Assembly: GCF_023206215.1 (NCBI RefSeq)
Contig: NZ_CP065800.1
Span: forward strand, 3,658,001-3,722,000
Length of the DNA stretch: 64,000 nt
Origin: Butyrivibrio fibrisolvens
Lineage (GTDB): Bacteria > Bacillota > Clostridia > Lachnospirales > Lachnospiraceae
Direction of reading: 5' to 3'
Under the pieces are notes generated by a model. The model had not been told where the DNA came from. It did not search any database and saw nothing but the letters and a program-made list of their open reading frames with translations. This document shows, piece by piece, positions 1-8,949 of this stretch (positions are counted from its first letter, which is position 1; the number at the start of each line of letters is the position of its first letter). The translations under genes were made by a program, and so were the position numbers.

Positions 1-43
1 TTTATTGTACACATTCTTACGTATTAAATTCAACAATAAAGAA

Positions 44-79
44 ACCAGCATCCGAAAGACTTTTCAGGGTGATGCTGGT
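44..79. other. Hairpin upstream of lrgA
   Basis: A perfect 9-bp inverted repeat (accagcatc / gatgctggt) around an 18-nt loop. No T-run follows on the plus strand; read on the minus strand it is followed by a T-rich stretch. It may end transcription of a gene lying left of the window, but this is unproven. No coding sequence is seen in positions 1-236. Confidence 0.35.
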
Positions 80-236
80 CTGTACAATATATATGTATGA
101 AAATGTATTAACTGTCTGTATCGACGCTGTCTCAAAGGATGGCATATTTTTGATAAGTGCGAAGTTTAAATAACTGCCATTAAAAAATAGCCGAAATATA
201 TTTAAAATCTATGAACAATAATAGTACAAACGTCAA

Positions 237-264
237 TTGCTTACTGGAACACATCTAGTATAAT
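237..264 (+). promoter_or_regulatory. Sigma-A promoter of lrgAB
   Basis: A -35 box TTGCTT at 237-242 and a perfect -10 box TATAAT at 259-264 are separated by 16 nt. The predicted start of transcription lies about 60 nt before the lrgA start codon. It is the only good promoter upstream of the two lrg genes. Confidence 0.6.
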
Positions 265-328
265 GTGTAAGGTTCGATATCCTCAAGTGGATTTCAAGTC
301 ATACACTCAAACTTTCGAGGTATATATA

Positions 329-691
329 ATGAAATATTTAAAGCAGTTTTTAATCATACTGGCAATATCTCTACTTGGAGAGGTGTTGAAGGAACTCCTG
401 CCACTTCCTATTCCAGCCAGCATTTATGGAATGGTATTCTTGTTCATATTGCTTCTTACAGGGATCATCAAACTTGATCAGGTCAAGGACGCGGGCAAGT
501 TCCTTATAGAGATCATGCCTGTAATGTTCATTCCTGCAGGCGTTGGGCTTATGTCCTCCTGGAACGTCCTAAAGCCTGTACTTGTGCCTGTATCTGTTAT
601 TACAGTCATAACTATTATCACTGTAATGGGTGCAACCGGAATCGTCTCACAGATTGTGATCCGCGAGGATAAGAGCAAAGAGACTAAATAA
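329..691 (+). CDS. lrgA: LrgA/CidA family holin-like membrane protein
   Basis: A small hydrophobic protein of 120 aa with four predicted membrane segments and the family's conserved early stretch LPLPIPASIYGM. CidA/LrgA proteins are holin-like partners of LrgB/CidB and affect murein hydrolase export, autolysis and, in some bacteria, pyruvate or other organic acid transport. The ATG at 329 is chosen over an upstream ATG at 263 because GAGG lies 8 nt before it and the extra 22 residues do not resemble the family. It is followed 58 nt later by lrgB, so the two form an operon. The family assignment is firm; the physiological role here is inferred. Confidence 0.85.
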   Translation: MKYLKQFLIILAISLLGEVLKELLPLPIPASIYGMVFLFILLLTGIIKLDQVKDAGKFLIEIMPVMFIPAGVGLMSSWNVLKPVLVPVSVITVITIITVMGATGIVSQIVIREDKSKETK

Positions 692-749
692 CAGAAATCG
701 AAACTTATATCATATACAATCTATAAATCAGTAATATTGGAGAAATGTC

Positions 750-1442
750 ATGACACAGTTTATGCAGACCAGTGCTTATGCCGGAGTCACAATAAGCCTT
801 GTAGCTTATGGACTTGGAGCTTTTTTGAAAAAGAAATTCCGTTTTGGATTATTAAATCCGCTTCTCATATCTATAATCGTAACGATTCTGTTCCTTATAG
901 GATGCAATGTCGACTACGAAACTTATAACGAAGGTACCAAGTATCTTAGCTGGCTCTTAACGCCTGCTACTGTCTGCCTTGCAATTCCCTTGTATGAAGA
1001 GTGGGAGCTTCTAAAAAATAATGCCAAAGCTGTAGTCCTTGGCATCTTATCAGGCGTTCTGACGAGTCTTGTAACAGTACTTGTACTTTCAAAGCTCATG
1101 GGCTTGTCCCACGAAAACTATGTAACGCTTCTTCCAAAGTCCATCACAACCGCAATCGGAATGGGCGTATCTGAAGAGCTTGGCGGCTATGTAACTATAA
1201 CTGTTGCCGTTATTGTTATAACCGGTGTCCTTGGCAATATATTCGGCGAGCTTATATGCAAGATTTTCAGAATCCACGAGCCTATATCCAAGGGACTTGC
1301 CCTTGGAACAGCATCTCACGCTATCGGAACAGCCAAAGCCATGGAACTTGGGGAAATAGAAGGCGCTATGAGTTCCCTTTCCATCGCTGTAGCGGGAATC
1401 CTAACTGTAATATTTGCAAGTGTATTTGCAGGTCTATTATAA
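750..1442 (+). CDS. lrgB: LrgB/CidB family membrane protein
   Basis: A 230-aa polytopic membrane protein with the conserved LrgB features: the early segment with YEEWELLK, the central LPKSITTAIGMGVSEELGG motif, and the C-terminal GTASHAIGTAKAMELGE block. It works with LrgA in a holin/antiholin-like or metabolite export system at the cytoplasmic membrane. The start at 750 has GGAGA 6 nt upstream. Transcription is convergent with msrA, and the intergenic space is filled by a 279-bp palindrome that may act as a terminator. Confidence 0.9.
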   Translation: MTQFMQTSAYAGVTISLVAYGLGAFLKKKFRFGLLNPLLISIIVTILFLIGCNVDYETYNEGTKYLSWLLTPATVCLAIPLYEEWELLKNNAKAVVLGILSGVLTSLVTVLVLSKLMGLSHENYVTLLPKSITTAIGMGVSEELGGYVTITVAVIVITGVLGNIFGELICKIFRIHEPISKGLALGTASHAIGTAKAMELGEIEGAMSSLSIAVAGILTVIFASVFAGLL

Positions 1443-1446
1443 ACTT

Positions 1447-1725
1447 CCCGCTTGGGCAAAACAGCATTTCCAAAGCCTATACAGGGACAGTGGTATATAA
1501 AACATTGCCACACTTTTTAATCGTTTTATCAAATTCATGAGCGTGATAGATGGAGATTTTTATTCTGCCAGGGGTCCACGAGACTATCGCGAATCGAGTT
1601 TCAGACCCCAGAATAAAAAACTCCAGATATCATGCCATGAATTTTAAAACGATTAACAGTGTGGCAATGATTTATATACCGCTGTCCCTGTATAGGCTTT
1701 GGAAATGCTGTTTTGCCCAAGCGGG
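1447..1725. repeat. 279-bp imperfect palindrome between convergent lrgB and msrA
   Basis: The outer 44 bp (1447-1490) are a perfect reverse complement of 1682-1725. Pairing then continues with scattered mismatches and small indels nearly to the centre around 1586-1590. The sequence could fold into one long RNA hairpin or DNA cruciform. It begins 5 nt after the lrgB stop and ends 26 nt before the msrA stop, so it could serve as a two-way terminator. A palindromic MITE or a head-to-head duplication is also possible. No target-site duplication is obvious. A short open frame inside is a shadow of the repeat. Confidence 0.9.
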
Positions 1726-1751
1726 CAGCTCGAATACACTATTTATAGCGA

Positions 1752-2240
1752 TCAGCTCTTCTTTCTGCCTGATTCTATCAGCTCTTTTTCAAAAGCTTCA
1801 GGATTCTTAAGATAATAGTCCTGGTGATACTCTTCTGCTTCATAGAAATTCTTATAAGGCAGAAGCTCTACCTGAACCTTCTTGCCTGATTCTGCCTCTA
1901 TCTTGGCAATCTTGGCCTTAGCAATTTCTTTTTCCTCATCAGAATTATAGAAAATGGCAAGAGTATAGGAGAATCCCTTGTCTATAAACTGGCCTTCTGA
2001 ATCGAATGGATCAACATTGGCAAAGTATATATCAAGAAGTCTGTCATATGAAACCTTCTCAGGATCATATACAAGCTTGATCGTCTCTCTGTGGCCTGTC
2101 TCCTGATGCTTAACCTGCTCGTAGGTTGGATTAACTTCATCTCCGCCAGCATATCCGCAGATCACCTTATCAACTCCATACATTTTATAGATCGGAGTAA
2201 CGCACCAAAAACATCCTCCGGCAAAAAAAGCTTCCCTCAT
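1752..2240 (-). CDS. msrA: Peptide-methionine (S)-S-oxide reductase MsrA
   Basis: Repairs the S-epimer of oxidised methionine in proteins and free methionine in the cytoplasm. The catalytic motif GGCFWC is at the N-terminus, followed by the family blocks GYAGGD, NPTYEQV, TGHRE and, later, the HQDYYLKNP-like stretch. The length of 162 aa is typical for a stand-alone MsrA without a fused MsrB domain. The second ATG (2240) is preferred because GAGG sits 8 nt upstream of it and only 2 nt before the first. It is a single gene, convergent with lrgB. Confidence 0.93.
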   Translation of the reverse strand: MREAFFAGGCFWCVTPIYKMYGVDKVICGYAGGDEVNPTYEQVKHQETGHRETIKLVYDPEKVSYDRLLDIYFANVDPFDSEGQFIDKGFSYTLAIFYNSDEEKEIAKAKIAKIEAESGKKVQVELLPYKNFYEAEEYHQDYYLKNPEAFEKELIESGRKKS

Positions 2241-2333
2241 TATCATATCCTCTTAACTTATAAAAAATCCGGGCATTAATCCCTGCCACATGGGCAATCC
2301 TAGTGAAACACTATGAATTATAATATGTATAGT

Positions 2334-2395
2334 CGCTTAGAGCAATCCAGTATTTTAGCAATATCTGTATGATCACTTAAAGCAATCCGGTATTT
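2334..2395. repeat. Two 22-bp direct repeats at the 3' end of the phosphatase gene
   Basis: Positions 2334-2355 and 2374-2395 match at 19 of 22 bases with a 40-nt period. The second copy encodes the last residues and stop of the inositol-phosphatase-family gene; the first lies just beyond it. It looks like a small tandem duplication of the gene tail. Confidence 0.6.
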
Positions 2396-3140
2396 CTTTG
2401 ACCCCTCTTGCCATACAAAGTGCTGATGATGCTCCTGTATATGAAAGTGGCCTTCCTTCGATATCGGTAACGCTGCAACCGGCCTCCACCGCAATAAGTG
2501 CTGCTGCCGCATAGTCCCAGATCTGTATCTTAAGTTCAAAATACAGTCCGCATCTGCCGATAGCAACGCAGCACATATCCCATGCTGCTGTTCCTGATCT
2601 TCTAAGATCCACGCATAGCGGCAATAATCTTTTGGCTATGTCAAAAGATCTATCCCTGTATTCTTCATAATACGGCGCTGTACCAAAGCAGGCAAGCTGG
2701 TCTGAAAGCGGCGCATCAGATGACATTATCCTGTCTCCATTAAGGTATGCGCCCTGCCCTGTGACTGCAGAGAACATCATATCATCATACGGATTATATA
2801 CAACTGCCATGTAGGGTTTTCCATCTTTTAACAAAGCTACAGAGATAACTGATGGTCTATACTCATAGATGAAATTCGAGGTTCCGTCTATCGGGTCGAT
2901 CACAAAACAAAATCCACTTGCCATCTTGGATGAAAAGGCGTCTTTGCCATCTTCTTCTCCAAGAAACTCAGACTCCGGAAGGACATCTTTTAACTTGTCT
3001 ACAAGGAATCTTTGGACCTTTTCATCTGTCTCAGTTACAAAGTTTGCATGTCCTGCCTTTTCCATTATCTTAGGACGCTTTGCTGTAAGTAAGATGTTTC
3101 CGGCTTCTTTTACAATTTGGATCAAATCTTCTATTGTCAT
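2373..3140 (-). CDS. Inositol monophosphatase family protein
   Basis: A 255-aa member of the Mg2+-dependent, Li+-sensitive phosphatase superfamily (SuhB/CysQ/IMPase). The metal-binding sites are visible: GEED near residue 63, DPIDGTSNF near residue 85, and the C-terminal WDYAAA near residue 205. Such enzymes dephosphorylate inositol-1-phosphate, 3'-phosphoadenosine-5'-phosphate or related sugar phosphates; the substrate cannot be told from sequence. A GAAAGGA Shine-Dalgarno lies upstream of the start. The nearest neighbours are unrelated in function. Confidence 0.88.
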   Translation of the reverse strand: MTIEDLIQIVKEAGNILLTAKRPKIMEKAGHANFVTETDEKVQRFLVDKLKDVLPESEFLGEEDGKDAFSSKMASGFCFVIDPIDGTSNFIYEYRPSVISVALLKDGKPYMAVVYNPYDDMMFSAVTGQGAYLNGDRIMSSDAPLSDQLACFGTAPYYEEYRDRSFDIAKRLLPLCVDLRRSGTAAWDMCCVAIGRCGLYFELKIQIWDYAAAALIAVEAGCSVTDIEGRPLSYTGASSALCMARGVKEIPDCFK

Positions 3141-3270
3141 CGTCTTATTCTTCCTTTCTACCGCTTAATTATATCCAAAACCATTTTAGTTCTCAACAGA
3201 TACAATACAGTAGAATCCTGAAACAATCGCACATTTGACACAGGTAATATAGCTCTGATTACATAAACCG

Positions 3271-4731
3271 CTATAACTTACCTTTATACAAAATAAGCCA
3301 GCTACCTGCAACTGTCCATGTTGCACAGTTGCAAGTAGCTGACGTGTTTATTACAAGTTCTGTTCCGTAGGCTGCGCCAAAACTCATGGTTATACGAACT
3401 TCCGGGCTGTTATCAATCTTTATATCCTTAAGTGCCGATTTAAGGTTTGCAAGTTTGCTTTCAAGATCTGCTCTTGTTATATCGAAAAAAACTATCATGA
3501 ACTCATCACCGCCGTAGCGTATGACAACATCATCTTTTCTGACAGAGTGTTCGAGAAGCTTGGCCACTTTTTGTATAGCTTCATCTCCGCCCTGGTGGCC
3601 GGCTGTGTCATTGACATTCTTGAACAGATCGATATCTGCCATAACTACCGCCTTGCAAGGCACGAATTTAAGCTTATCATCAAGGAACCTTCTGTTGCGG
3701 ATCTTAGAGAGAGAATCGACATAGACTTCTGCCTCAAACTCAGATATCTTTTTCTGCTGAGCCAGGCTCTGCAATTTAGTATCCGTAGTATCCATACAGC
3801 CGTAGACTATATGCGCAAGGCTACCGTCTTCATTTCTGTCACCCACCATGAAGACACCATTGAACCAGCGATTTGCTCCTTCACTGTAGAATTCCATGCT
3901 TGTCGATCCATGTTCCTCGATTGCTGCAAGGATCTTGGTTTTGTCAAACCAGTCATATAAGCTTTGCTGGAAGCTTTCTGCAACTGTCGCCTTAACATTA
4001 TTTTTTAGAAATACTAAAGCATCAGGATCTTTATCTGCCATCTCAACATATTCATTGGTACTTATCATGCGGTAGCTCATATCTCTAACATCTATGAACA
4101 TAGAGAAATTAAAGACCTTACCTATAGCCTCAACTATCTTAAGATACTCCTTCAGATCTCTCTGAGCTGTAATATCTCGATAGCATCCCATGTAGATCTC
4201 CAGTGAGCCGTCATCTACGCGTCTTATATATCTTCCTGCTCCTGTGACCCATATGATGCTGCCGTCTTTCTTCTGCATACGATATGTAGCATGAGTGATG
4301 TCCGGCAGATCACGATGGCACTTTATCGAATCCCAAAACAGCTTAACTATGCCATCCCTTTCTTCCGGAACAAGAGTCTTGACCCAGCTGTCAAATTCAT
4401 TAGGAAGATCGTCTAGTCCGTCATAGCCTAGCATCTGTCTGGTCTCATCATTGAATTCAAAACTGATAAGGTTCTCTTCCCGGTCAAAAGTACAGAAGTA
4501 CATACCTGCCTTTAACCCTTTAGCAAACACATCCTCTCTGTATCTGGCGATTCGACATTTATTATTTGCTTCATCAATTCTTCTATTACATTCAATTATG
4601 AGTTCACGCTGCGCCTTAGGGTAATCATCTACGTCAAATAAAGGCGTATATTCATCAACTATATCACTAGCTTCAGCAGTAAACTGGCCTATACCATTAT
4701 CTATGCTGCTTGCTACATCTTTTTTATCCAT
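3271..4731 (-). CDS. PAS-domain diguanylate cyclase (GGDEF) with an abnormal C-terminus
   Basis: A 486-aa protein predicted to make cyclic di-GMP from two GTP. The N-terminal part has a PAS/PAC sensor fold (about residues 85-195), then a second less clear sensor region, and the catalytic motif RYGGDEF near residue 410. An RKDD inhibitory I-site lies five residues before the motif. The end is odd: after SFGAAYGTEL the usual 20-25 residues with ADxxLYxAK are replaced by a Cys/Thr-rich stretch encoded by a 43-bp hairpin. The active site is intact but folding of the last helix is doubtful. AAGGAG lies 6 nt before the start. No membrane segment is seen. Confidence 0.85.
   Translation of the reverse strand: MDKKDVASSIDNGIGQFTAEASDIVDEYTPLFDVDDYPKAQRELIIECNRRIDEANNKCRIARYREDVFAKGLKAGMYFCTFDREENLISFEFNDETRQMLGYDGLDDLPNEFDSWVKTLVPEERDGIVKLFWDSIKCHRDLPDITHATYRMQKKDGSIIWVTGAGRYIRRVDDGSLEIYMGCYRDITAQRDLKEYLKIVEAIGKVFNFSMFIDVRDMSYRMISTNEYVEMADKDPDALVFLKNNVKATVAESFQQSLYDWFDKTKILAAIEEHGSTSMEFYSEGANRWFNGVFMVGDRNEDGSLAHIVYGCMDTTDTKLQSLAQQKKISEFEAEVYVDSLSKIRNRRFLDDKLKFVPCKAVVMADIDLFKNVNDTAGHQGGDEAIQKVAKLLEHSVRKDDVVIRYGGDEFMIVFFDITRADLESKLANLKSALKDIKIDNSPEVRITMSFGAAYGTELVINTSATCNCATWTVAGSWLILYKGKL
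3299..3341 (-). terminator. Hairpin inside the 3' end of the GGDEF reading frame
   Basis: Two 17-nt arms (cagctacctgcaactgt and its near-perfect complement, with one G-U pair) surround a 9-nt loop. On the minus strand a T-rich tail follows. It looks like an intrinsic terminator, yet it lies upstream of the stop codon at 3271-3273, so the reading frame runs through it. Confidence 0.55.
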
Positions 4732-4914
4732 CAGAGCTCCTTTTAACCTATCATAACTTAAAAAGAAGATTCATTAACTTCATATCGCGGGCAAAAGAGA
4801 ATACCTAATTCTATATCGACATTTTGGGTTTTTATTATAATGCTTGCTATTTGGTTTTTCACAAAAAACTTGTCAGATATATGTCTAAAAAAATCCCGGA
4901 GAATCATTAAAAAT

Positions 4915-4956
4915 ATGCTATAATTTTAAGCTGATGACGCCAATTTTTGTCACCAG
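4915..4956 (+). promoter_or_regulatory. Extended -10 promoter with inverted repeat before the lipoprotein gene
   Basis: TGCTATAAT at 4916-4924 is an extended -10 element with no recognisable -35 box. Just downstream, ctgatgac (4931-4938) and gtcaccag (4949-4956) form an inverted repeat with one mismatch where an operator could sit. The first base of the lipoprotein gene is about 30 nt further on. Confidence 0.45.
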
Positions 4957-4986
4957 GGAAAAGTTTTATTATGTGGGATATTTTTT

Positions 4987-5805
4987 ATGCTTAAGAGAAA
5001 AAAATTTGTAGCTTTTATTATGACTATGGTTCTATCTATGACCATGTTATGCGGGTGCCTTAAAAAGGGGCCTGATCCTAACGCCGAAAAAATTGCACAT
5101 CTGTTTGATGTCACCAAAGAAAATCTCTTTTATGCCACTAATTTATCTGTCTCAGGAACAGGGAGCTGTAATATAGATTGTACCTTTTGGACTCCTACAA
5201 TGTCTCCTGACAGTAAGGGCATGGATAATTATACAGCTACTGAAGATATAAATATTTCTTTTACAAGGCAATACGCCGGAACCAGGGATTATCATAATAC
5301 ACTTGTAATAGATGATGCATATGATCAGAAAGACACTTCCATAACATCTAAATTTTTTGATTTCAAACCATATGACAAATCTGAGCGCTACGGATACACT
5401 TTGGTACAAAACGTAAATAATGGAAAAGCCAATTCTTCTGGAACCTTTGGAAATAGTTGGAGCCCTATTCCTGATATAGATCTTATGAATCTGCTACTGC
5501 CTGATCTTGATCAGTGCTCGCTATACATAGATCGATCCAAAAGCACAAATACTACAGTAGTACTGACTCAAGACCCCGCATATGGTTTTGATTATTACAG
5601 ACCATTCGTAAATGCTTTTAGTAAAAAGATAGACAGCAACTATATTGATGATGTCAGATATACTTTTGATGCAGATACTAATATTCTAACAAGTATTGAT
5701 ATAACAGGACGCTATAGAGACTCTGAAAAAACCATTAATGATTACCAGGATAAAAGAACTTATTACTACCAGATCCAAATAGTAGTTGAGGGCTATGAAT
5801 TCTGA
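4987..5805 (+). CDS. Hypothetical lipoprotein
   Basis: A 272-aa protein with a positively charged start (MLKRKK), a hydrophobic stretch, and a lipobox ending in LCGC near residue 24, so it is probably lipid-anchored on the outer face of the membrane. The mature part is rich in Asp, Tyr and Thr and looks like beta-structure. No family is recognised. It stands alone, divergent from the GGDEF gene, with about 200 nt separating it from the next operon. Confidence 0.7.
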   Translation: MLKRKKFVAFIMTMVLSMTMLCGCLKKGPDPNAEKIAHLFDVTKENLFYATNLSVSGTGSCNIDCTFWTPTMSPDSKGMDNYTATEDINISFTRQYAGTRDYHNTLVIDDAYDQKDTSITSKFFDFKPYDKSERYGYTLVQNVNNGKANSSGTFGNSWSPIPDIDLMNLLLPDLDQCSLYIDRSKSTNTTVVLTQDPAYGFDYYRPFVNAFSKKIDSNYIDDVRYTFDADTNILTSIDITGRYRDSEKTINDYQDKRTYYYQIQIVVEGYEF

Positions 5806-6017
5806 CAGCGCTATCAATATATAACAGGTGCCCCTGGTGTAACGGATCATTTATATTTGATCATACTTTTTATCGATGATTTTAATTACATCATCAAAAA
5901 TAGTTATTTACATTATAAAATATCTTTTTATACGCATTACAGGCTTTTAAAACAGTATTTTAGCGGCTGATAAGCAAGGGCCTTCATTTTATAATAATTA
6001 TAAAAGTGAGTTATATC

Positions 6018-6479
6018 ATGGAATTATTACAAATAAAAACTTTACAACGAAAGATTGCAGAGTATCCGGAGCGTATATCAAAACTCCAGGCAAGGCAGAA
6101 ACTTATAGTCACGCCTTCTGCAACCGAGATAGGACCAGCTATTAAGGGAATGGATGCATATCTTCTTTTTCTAAGGGCAGGAATAAGTTCTTATAAAAAG
6201 CTCTACGAAGAGGCTTCCGTGGATTTCGCGGGACTTAATTCATATATTGAAAATAAAAAAAGTATCGGAGAAGTAGTATCTGATTCTGAACGGATAAGTC
6301 TCGTGCAGATACAGCAGTATATGGCAACTATCCAGAATTATATTAATATCATGGATTCACAGATCGATAATGGCGAAGTTGTAAAGCAAAAGCTAATGCT
6401 TGCTCAGAAACAGAAGGAAGCTGTTGATGTCGCCAATCTATTATATATTATCAAAAAAGGGGATGGTTACAGAGTATGA
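6018..6479 (+). CDS. Hypothetical helical protein, first gene of a three-gene operon
   Basis: A soluble, mostly alpha-helical protein of 153 aa with heptad-like Leu/Ile spacing at both ends. No signal peptide, membrane segment or known domain is seen. The ATG at 6018 is chosen over an in-frame GTG at 6006 because a weak GTGAG site precedes it. The stop overlaps the next start by 4 nt (ATGA), so translation is coupled. Its partners are a two-pass membrane protein and a VWA lipoprotein, suggesting one envelope-linked complex. This is inference from context only. Confidence 0.65.
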   Translation: MELLQIKTLQRKIAEYPERISKLQARQKLIVTPSATEIGPAIKGMDAYLLFLRAGISSYKKLYEEASVDFAGLNSYIENKKSIGEVVSDSERISLVQIQQYMATIQNYINIMDSQIDNGEVVKQKLMLAQKQKEAVDVANLLYIIKKGDGYRV

Positions 6480-7174
6480 AAAAAGTAAATATTATTAAAA
6501 AGGCTGTCATTATGATCGCAGCTCTAGCTGCTACAATAGCTGTTTTTTATTATAGATCAAAGATCATTATAAACGCAGGCATAACAGTCTTCAAAGCACT
6601 GTCGATCATATGCCTTGCCATTAGTATCATAAGCGCAGCTGTATGTATATCAATGATCATCAGATATCGTGCCAAAGAAAGCGCAAGGCTCAAAAAGCTC
6701 GCTGCCGAGGAAGCTGCCAGACAGGAAGAGATCCGCAAGAAAAAAGAAGATGTACGCGGTCTTATTAGAGATCTAATGAATGAAGAAAGCGGCTTTGTTC
6801 CCACAGGAACTACTCTCTTACATGATATGGATCAGATAGATGAATATGTAGAGAGAAATGAAAAGCTGTTCGAATTCAACGATATGTCTGAGTTCACTAA
6901 TATGAAAGAGATCATGGGAAGCGTTAAATCCGCTGTATATCACAACTGCAGGAGCATAGTCAATCTGTATGTAGCGCTGGAGTCAGGCGATGAGTTCAGC
7001 TCTGAATCACAGATAATCCTTGATAATAACAAAGAGCTTATGAACAATTCCAAAGAGTTCCTTCTGCAGATGGCAAGATATACCAATGAGCAGAATGAAG
7101 ACACAGATGCAGTTACAATGATCCAAGGATATGCTGATGCTATAGGAATGTCCCTAAAGCATTCATATAATTAA
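6476..7174 (+). CDS. Membrane-anchored coiled-coil protein (XpaC-like layout)
   Basis: A 232-aa protein with two N-terminal membrane helices (about residues 8-27 and 36-62), a basic/acidic coiled coil of about 35 residues (RAKESARLKK to KKKEDV), and a soluble helical C-terminal domain. The layout recalls XpaC/TelA-associated proteins of Firmicutes, which occur next to VWA genes, but no diagnostic motif was found, so the link is tentative. It overlaps the upstream gene by 4 nt and is 19 nt before the VWA lipoprotein gene, which has a strong GGGAGGAG ribosome site. Confidence 0.6.
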   Translation: MKKVNIIKKAVIMIAALAATIAVFYYRSKIIINAGITVFKALSIICLAISIISAAVCISMIIRYRAKESARLKKLAAEEAARQEEIRKKKEDVRGLIRDLMNEESGFVPTGTTLLHDMDQIDEYVERNEKLFEFNDMSEFTNMKEIMGSVKSAVYHNCRSIVNLYVALESGDEFSSESQIILDNNKELMNNSKEFLLQMARYTNEQNEDTDAVTMIQGYADAIGMSLKHSYN

Positions 7175-7193
7175 AAAATGGGAGGAGTTACTT

Positions 7194-8873
7194 ATGAAAA
7201 AAGTAATCAATGGGGTAATCTCACTTGCCCTGGCTGTATCACTTACAGCCTGTTCCGGCGTCAAGACCGGAAACTCAACTCTGGACAATGCACTAAGCTA
7301 TGATGATGCTGTTTCGGAGCTTGACACTTTTGTAAAGGATATCAAACCTACTACTGTATCACCAAGACTTGACGTAGATATGTCAGAAGCATCAGTAGCT
7401 GATTCACTGGCAGATATTGATACCTTTGAGATGATGCTGACAGGCAGCGGAAGCATTAACATCGAAATCGCTGCACCTTCAGAGTTCTCCGGTAGCAGTT
7501 ATCCGGATGAATGGCTGGTAGCTGTAGGTCAGAACTTCAACAAGGAAGGCTATACTATCAATGGCCAGAGTGTAAGCGTCTCTATAAGGAAGATCTCTTC
7601 AGGTGAGACTCTTACTTACATAACAGAAGGCGGCTACAAGCCAGATGTATACATACCTTCTAACTACATGTGGGGAGATATGCTTAGTGCAAGCGGTGTC
7701 AACACCACTCTCCTTGCTGAAAGACTTGCAGGTAATACCGCAGGTATCCTTTTGTCCAAAGATGTATATGATACATATTCAGAAAAACACGGCGAAGTAA
7801 CTGTAGACGGCATACTTCAAGCAGCCATCGAAGGTGATCTTGTATTCGCTTATACTAATCCATATACATCTGCTACAGGTATGAACATCCTGTGCTCCAT
7901 GCTTCACTCTTTTGATCCTTCTGATCCTCTTTCAGAAAATGCAGTATCCAAGCTTGTAGAATATCAGAACAATGCGCCAACTGCAGCATATACTACTTCT
8001 ATACTCAAGGCTTCTGCAGAAAAAGGTATCATCAATGCCATGGTTATGGAGAAGCAGACCTATATCAACACAGCTGACCTTAAAAACTACGTATATACTC
8101 CTGCAGGTGTACGCCACGACCATCCTGCCTATGCCTTCAGCTGGACAGAAGGTGACAGACTTGAAGCTGCTAAGATGTTCATAGATTATTGTCTTACTGA
8201 TGAAGCTCAGAAGATGGCTACTGACAGAGGTTTCAATCTTGATGATGATTACGTATCTGAAGATTATGGTATGACAGGTTCTGATTATCTCTCTGCACAG
8301 AAAGTATGGAAGACCAACAAGAACGGATCAAGACCCACAATCGCAGTATTTGTCACTGATATATCAGGCTCTATGAATGGTACTCGTATCAATTCACTTA
8401 AGGATTCACTTCTTAATACGATGCAGTATATTGATTCCAGTAACTATGTAGGACTTGTAAGTTATAGTGATGATGTATATATAAATCTTCCGGTTGCCAA
8501 ATTCGATAATACTCAAAGAGCATATTTCAGCGGCGCGGTCAAAGATCTTAATGTAGGCGGTCAGACTGCTACCTACGATGCAGTTCTTGTAGGACTCCAG
8601 ATGCTCCTTGATGCCAAGAAAGATGTTCCTGATGCTAACTGTATGCTGTTTGTATTGTCAGATGGTGCGCAGAATGCCGGATACAGCTTAAACCGTATCA
8701 CTCCTATCGTAGGCGGACTTGGAATATCTGTATATACAATCGGTTATGAGATGAGCGATTCAGACAAAGCTCAATTAAATAGCCTTTCAGAGATCAATGA
8801 AGCTGTCTGTATAGATGCTGATTCAGAAGATATTGTCAATGAACTTAGAAATCTGTTCAATGTAAATATGTGA
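7194..8873 (+). CDS. Lipoprotein with a substrate-binding-like domain and a VWA domain
   Basis: A 559-aa surface lipoprotein with a lipobox (SLTAC) at about residue 20. Residues about 75-370 resemble a type 2 periplasmic-binding fold, including IEIAAPSEFS and a C-terminal TDEAQKMA stretch typical of solute-binding proteins. Residues about 385-555 form a von Willebrand A domain with a complete metal site: DISGSM, a Thr in GGQTATYD, and Asp in LSDGAQN. It probably binds a ligand or protein outside the cell in a Mg2+-dependent manner. It is the last gene of the operon that starts at 6018 and is followed by a strong terminator. Confidence 0.82.
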   Translation: MKKVINGVISLALAVSLTACSGVKTGNSTLDNALSYDDAVSELDTFVKDIKPTTVSPRLDVDMSEASVADSLADIDTFEMMLTGSGSINIEIAAPSEFSGSSYPDEWLVAVGQNFNKEGYTINGQSVSVSIRKISSGETLTYITEGGYKPDVYIPSNYMWGDMLSASGVNTTLLAERLAGNTAGILLSKDVYDTYSEKHGEVTVDGILQAAIEGDLVFAYTNPYTSATGMNILCSMLHSFDPSDPLSENAVSKLVEYQNNAPTAAYTTSILKASAEKGIINAMVMEKQTYINTADLKNYVYTPAGVRHDHPAYAFSWTEGDRLEAAKMFIDYCLTDEAQKMATDRGFNLDDDYVSEDYGMTGSDYLSAQKVWKTNKNGSRPTIAVFVTDISGSMNGTRINSLKDSLLNTMQYIDSSNYVGLVSYSDDVYINLPVAKFDNTQRAYFSGAVKDLNVGGQTATYDAVLVGLQMLLDAKKDVPDANCMLFVLSDGAQNAGYSLNRITPIVGGLGISVYTIGYEMSDSDKAQLNSLSEINEAVCIDADSEDIVNELRNLFNVNM

Positions 8874-8886
8874 TATTTTCTTTAGT

Positions 8887-8949
8887 GTTTGTTCAAGACA
8901 ATTGTTTAGATTTATACCAGCGTTTGTTCAAACCAATTATTTTAGATTA
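8887..8949. repeat. Two imperfect 28-bp direct repeats after the VWA gene
   Basis: Positions 8887-8914 and 8922-8949 share the pattern gtttgttcaa...caatt...ttagattta with a 35-nt period. They lie between the VWA stop codon and its terminator. Function unknown. Confidence 0.6.
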
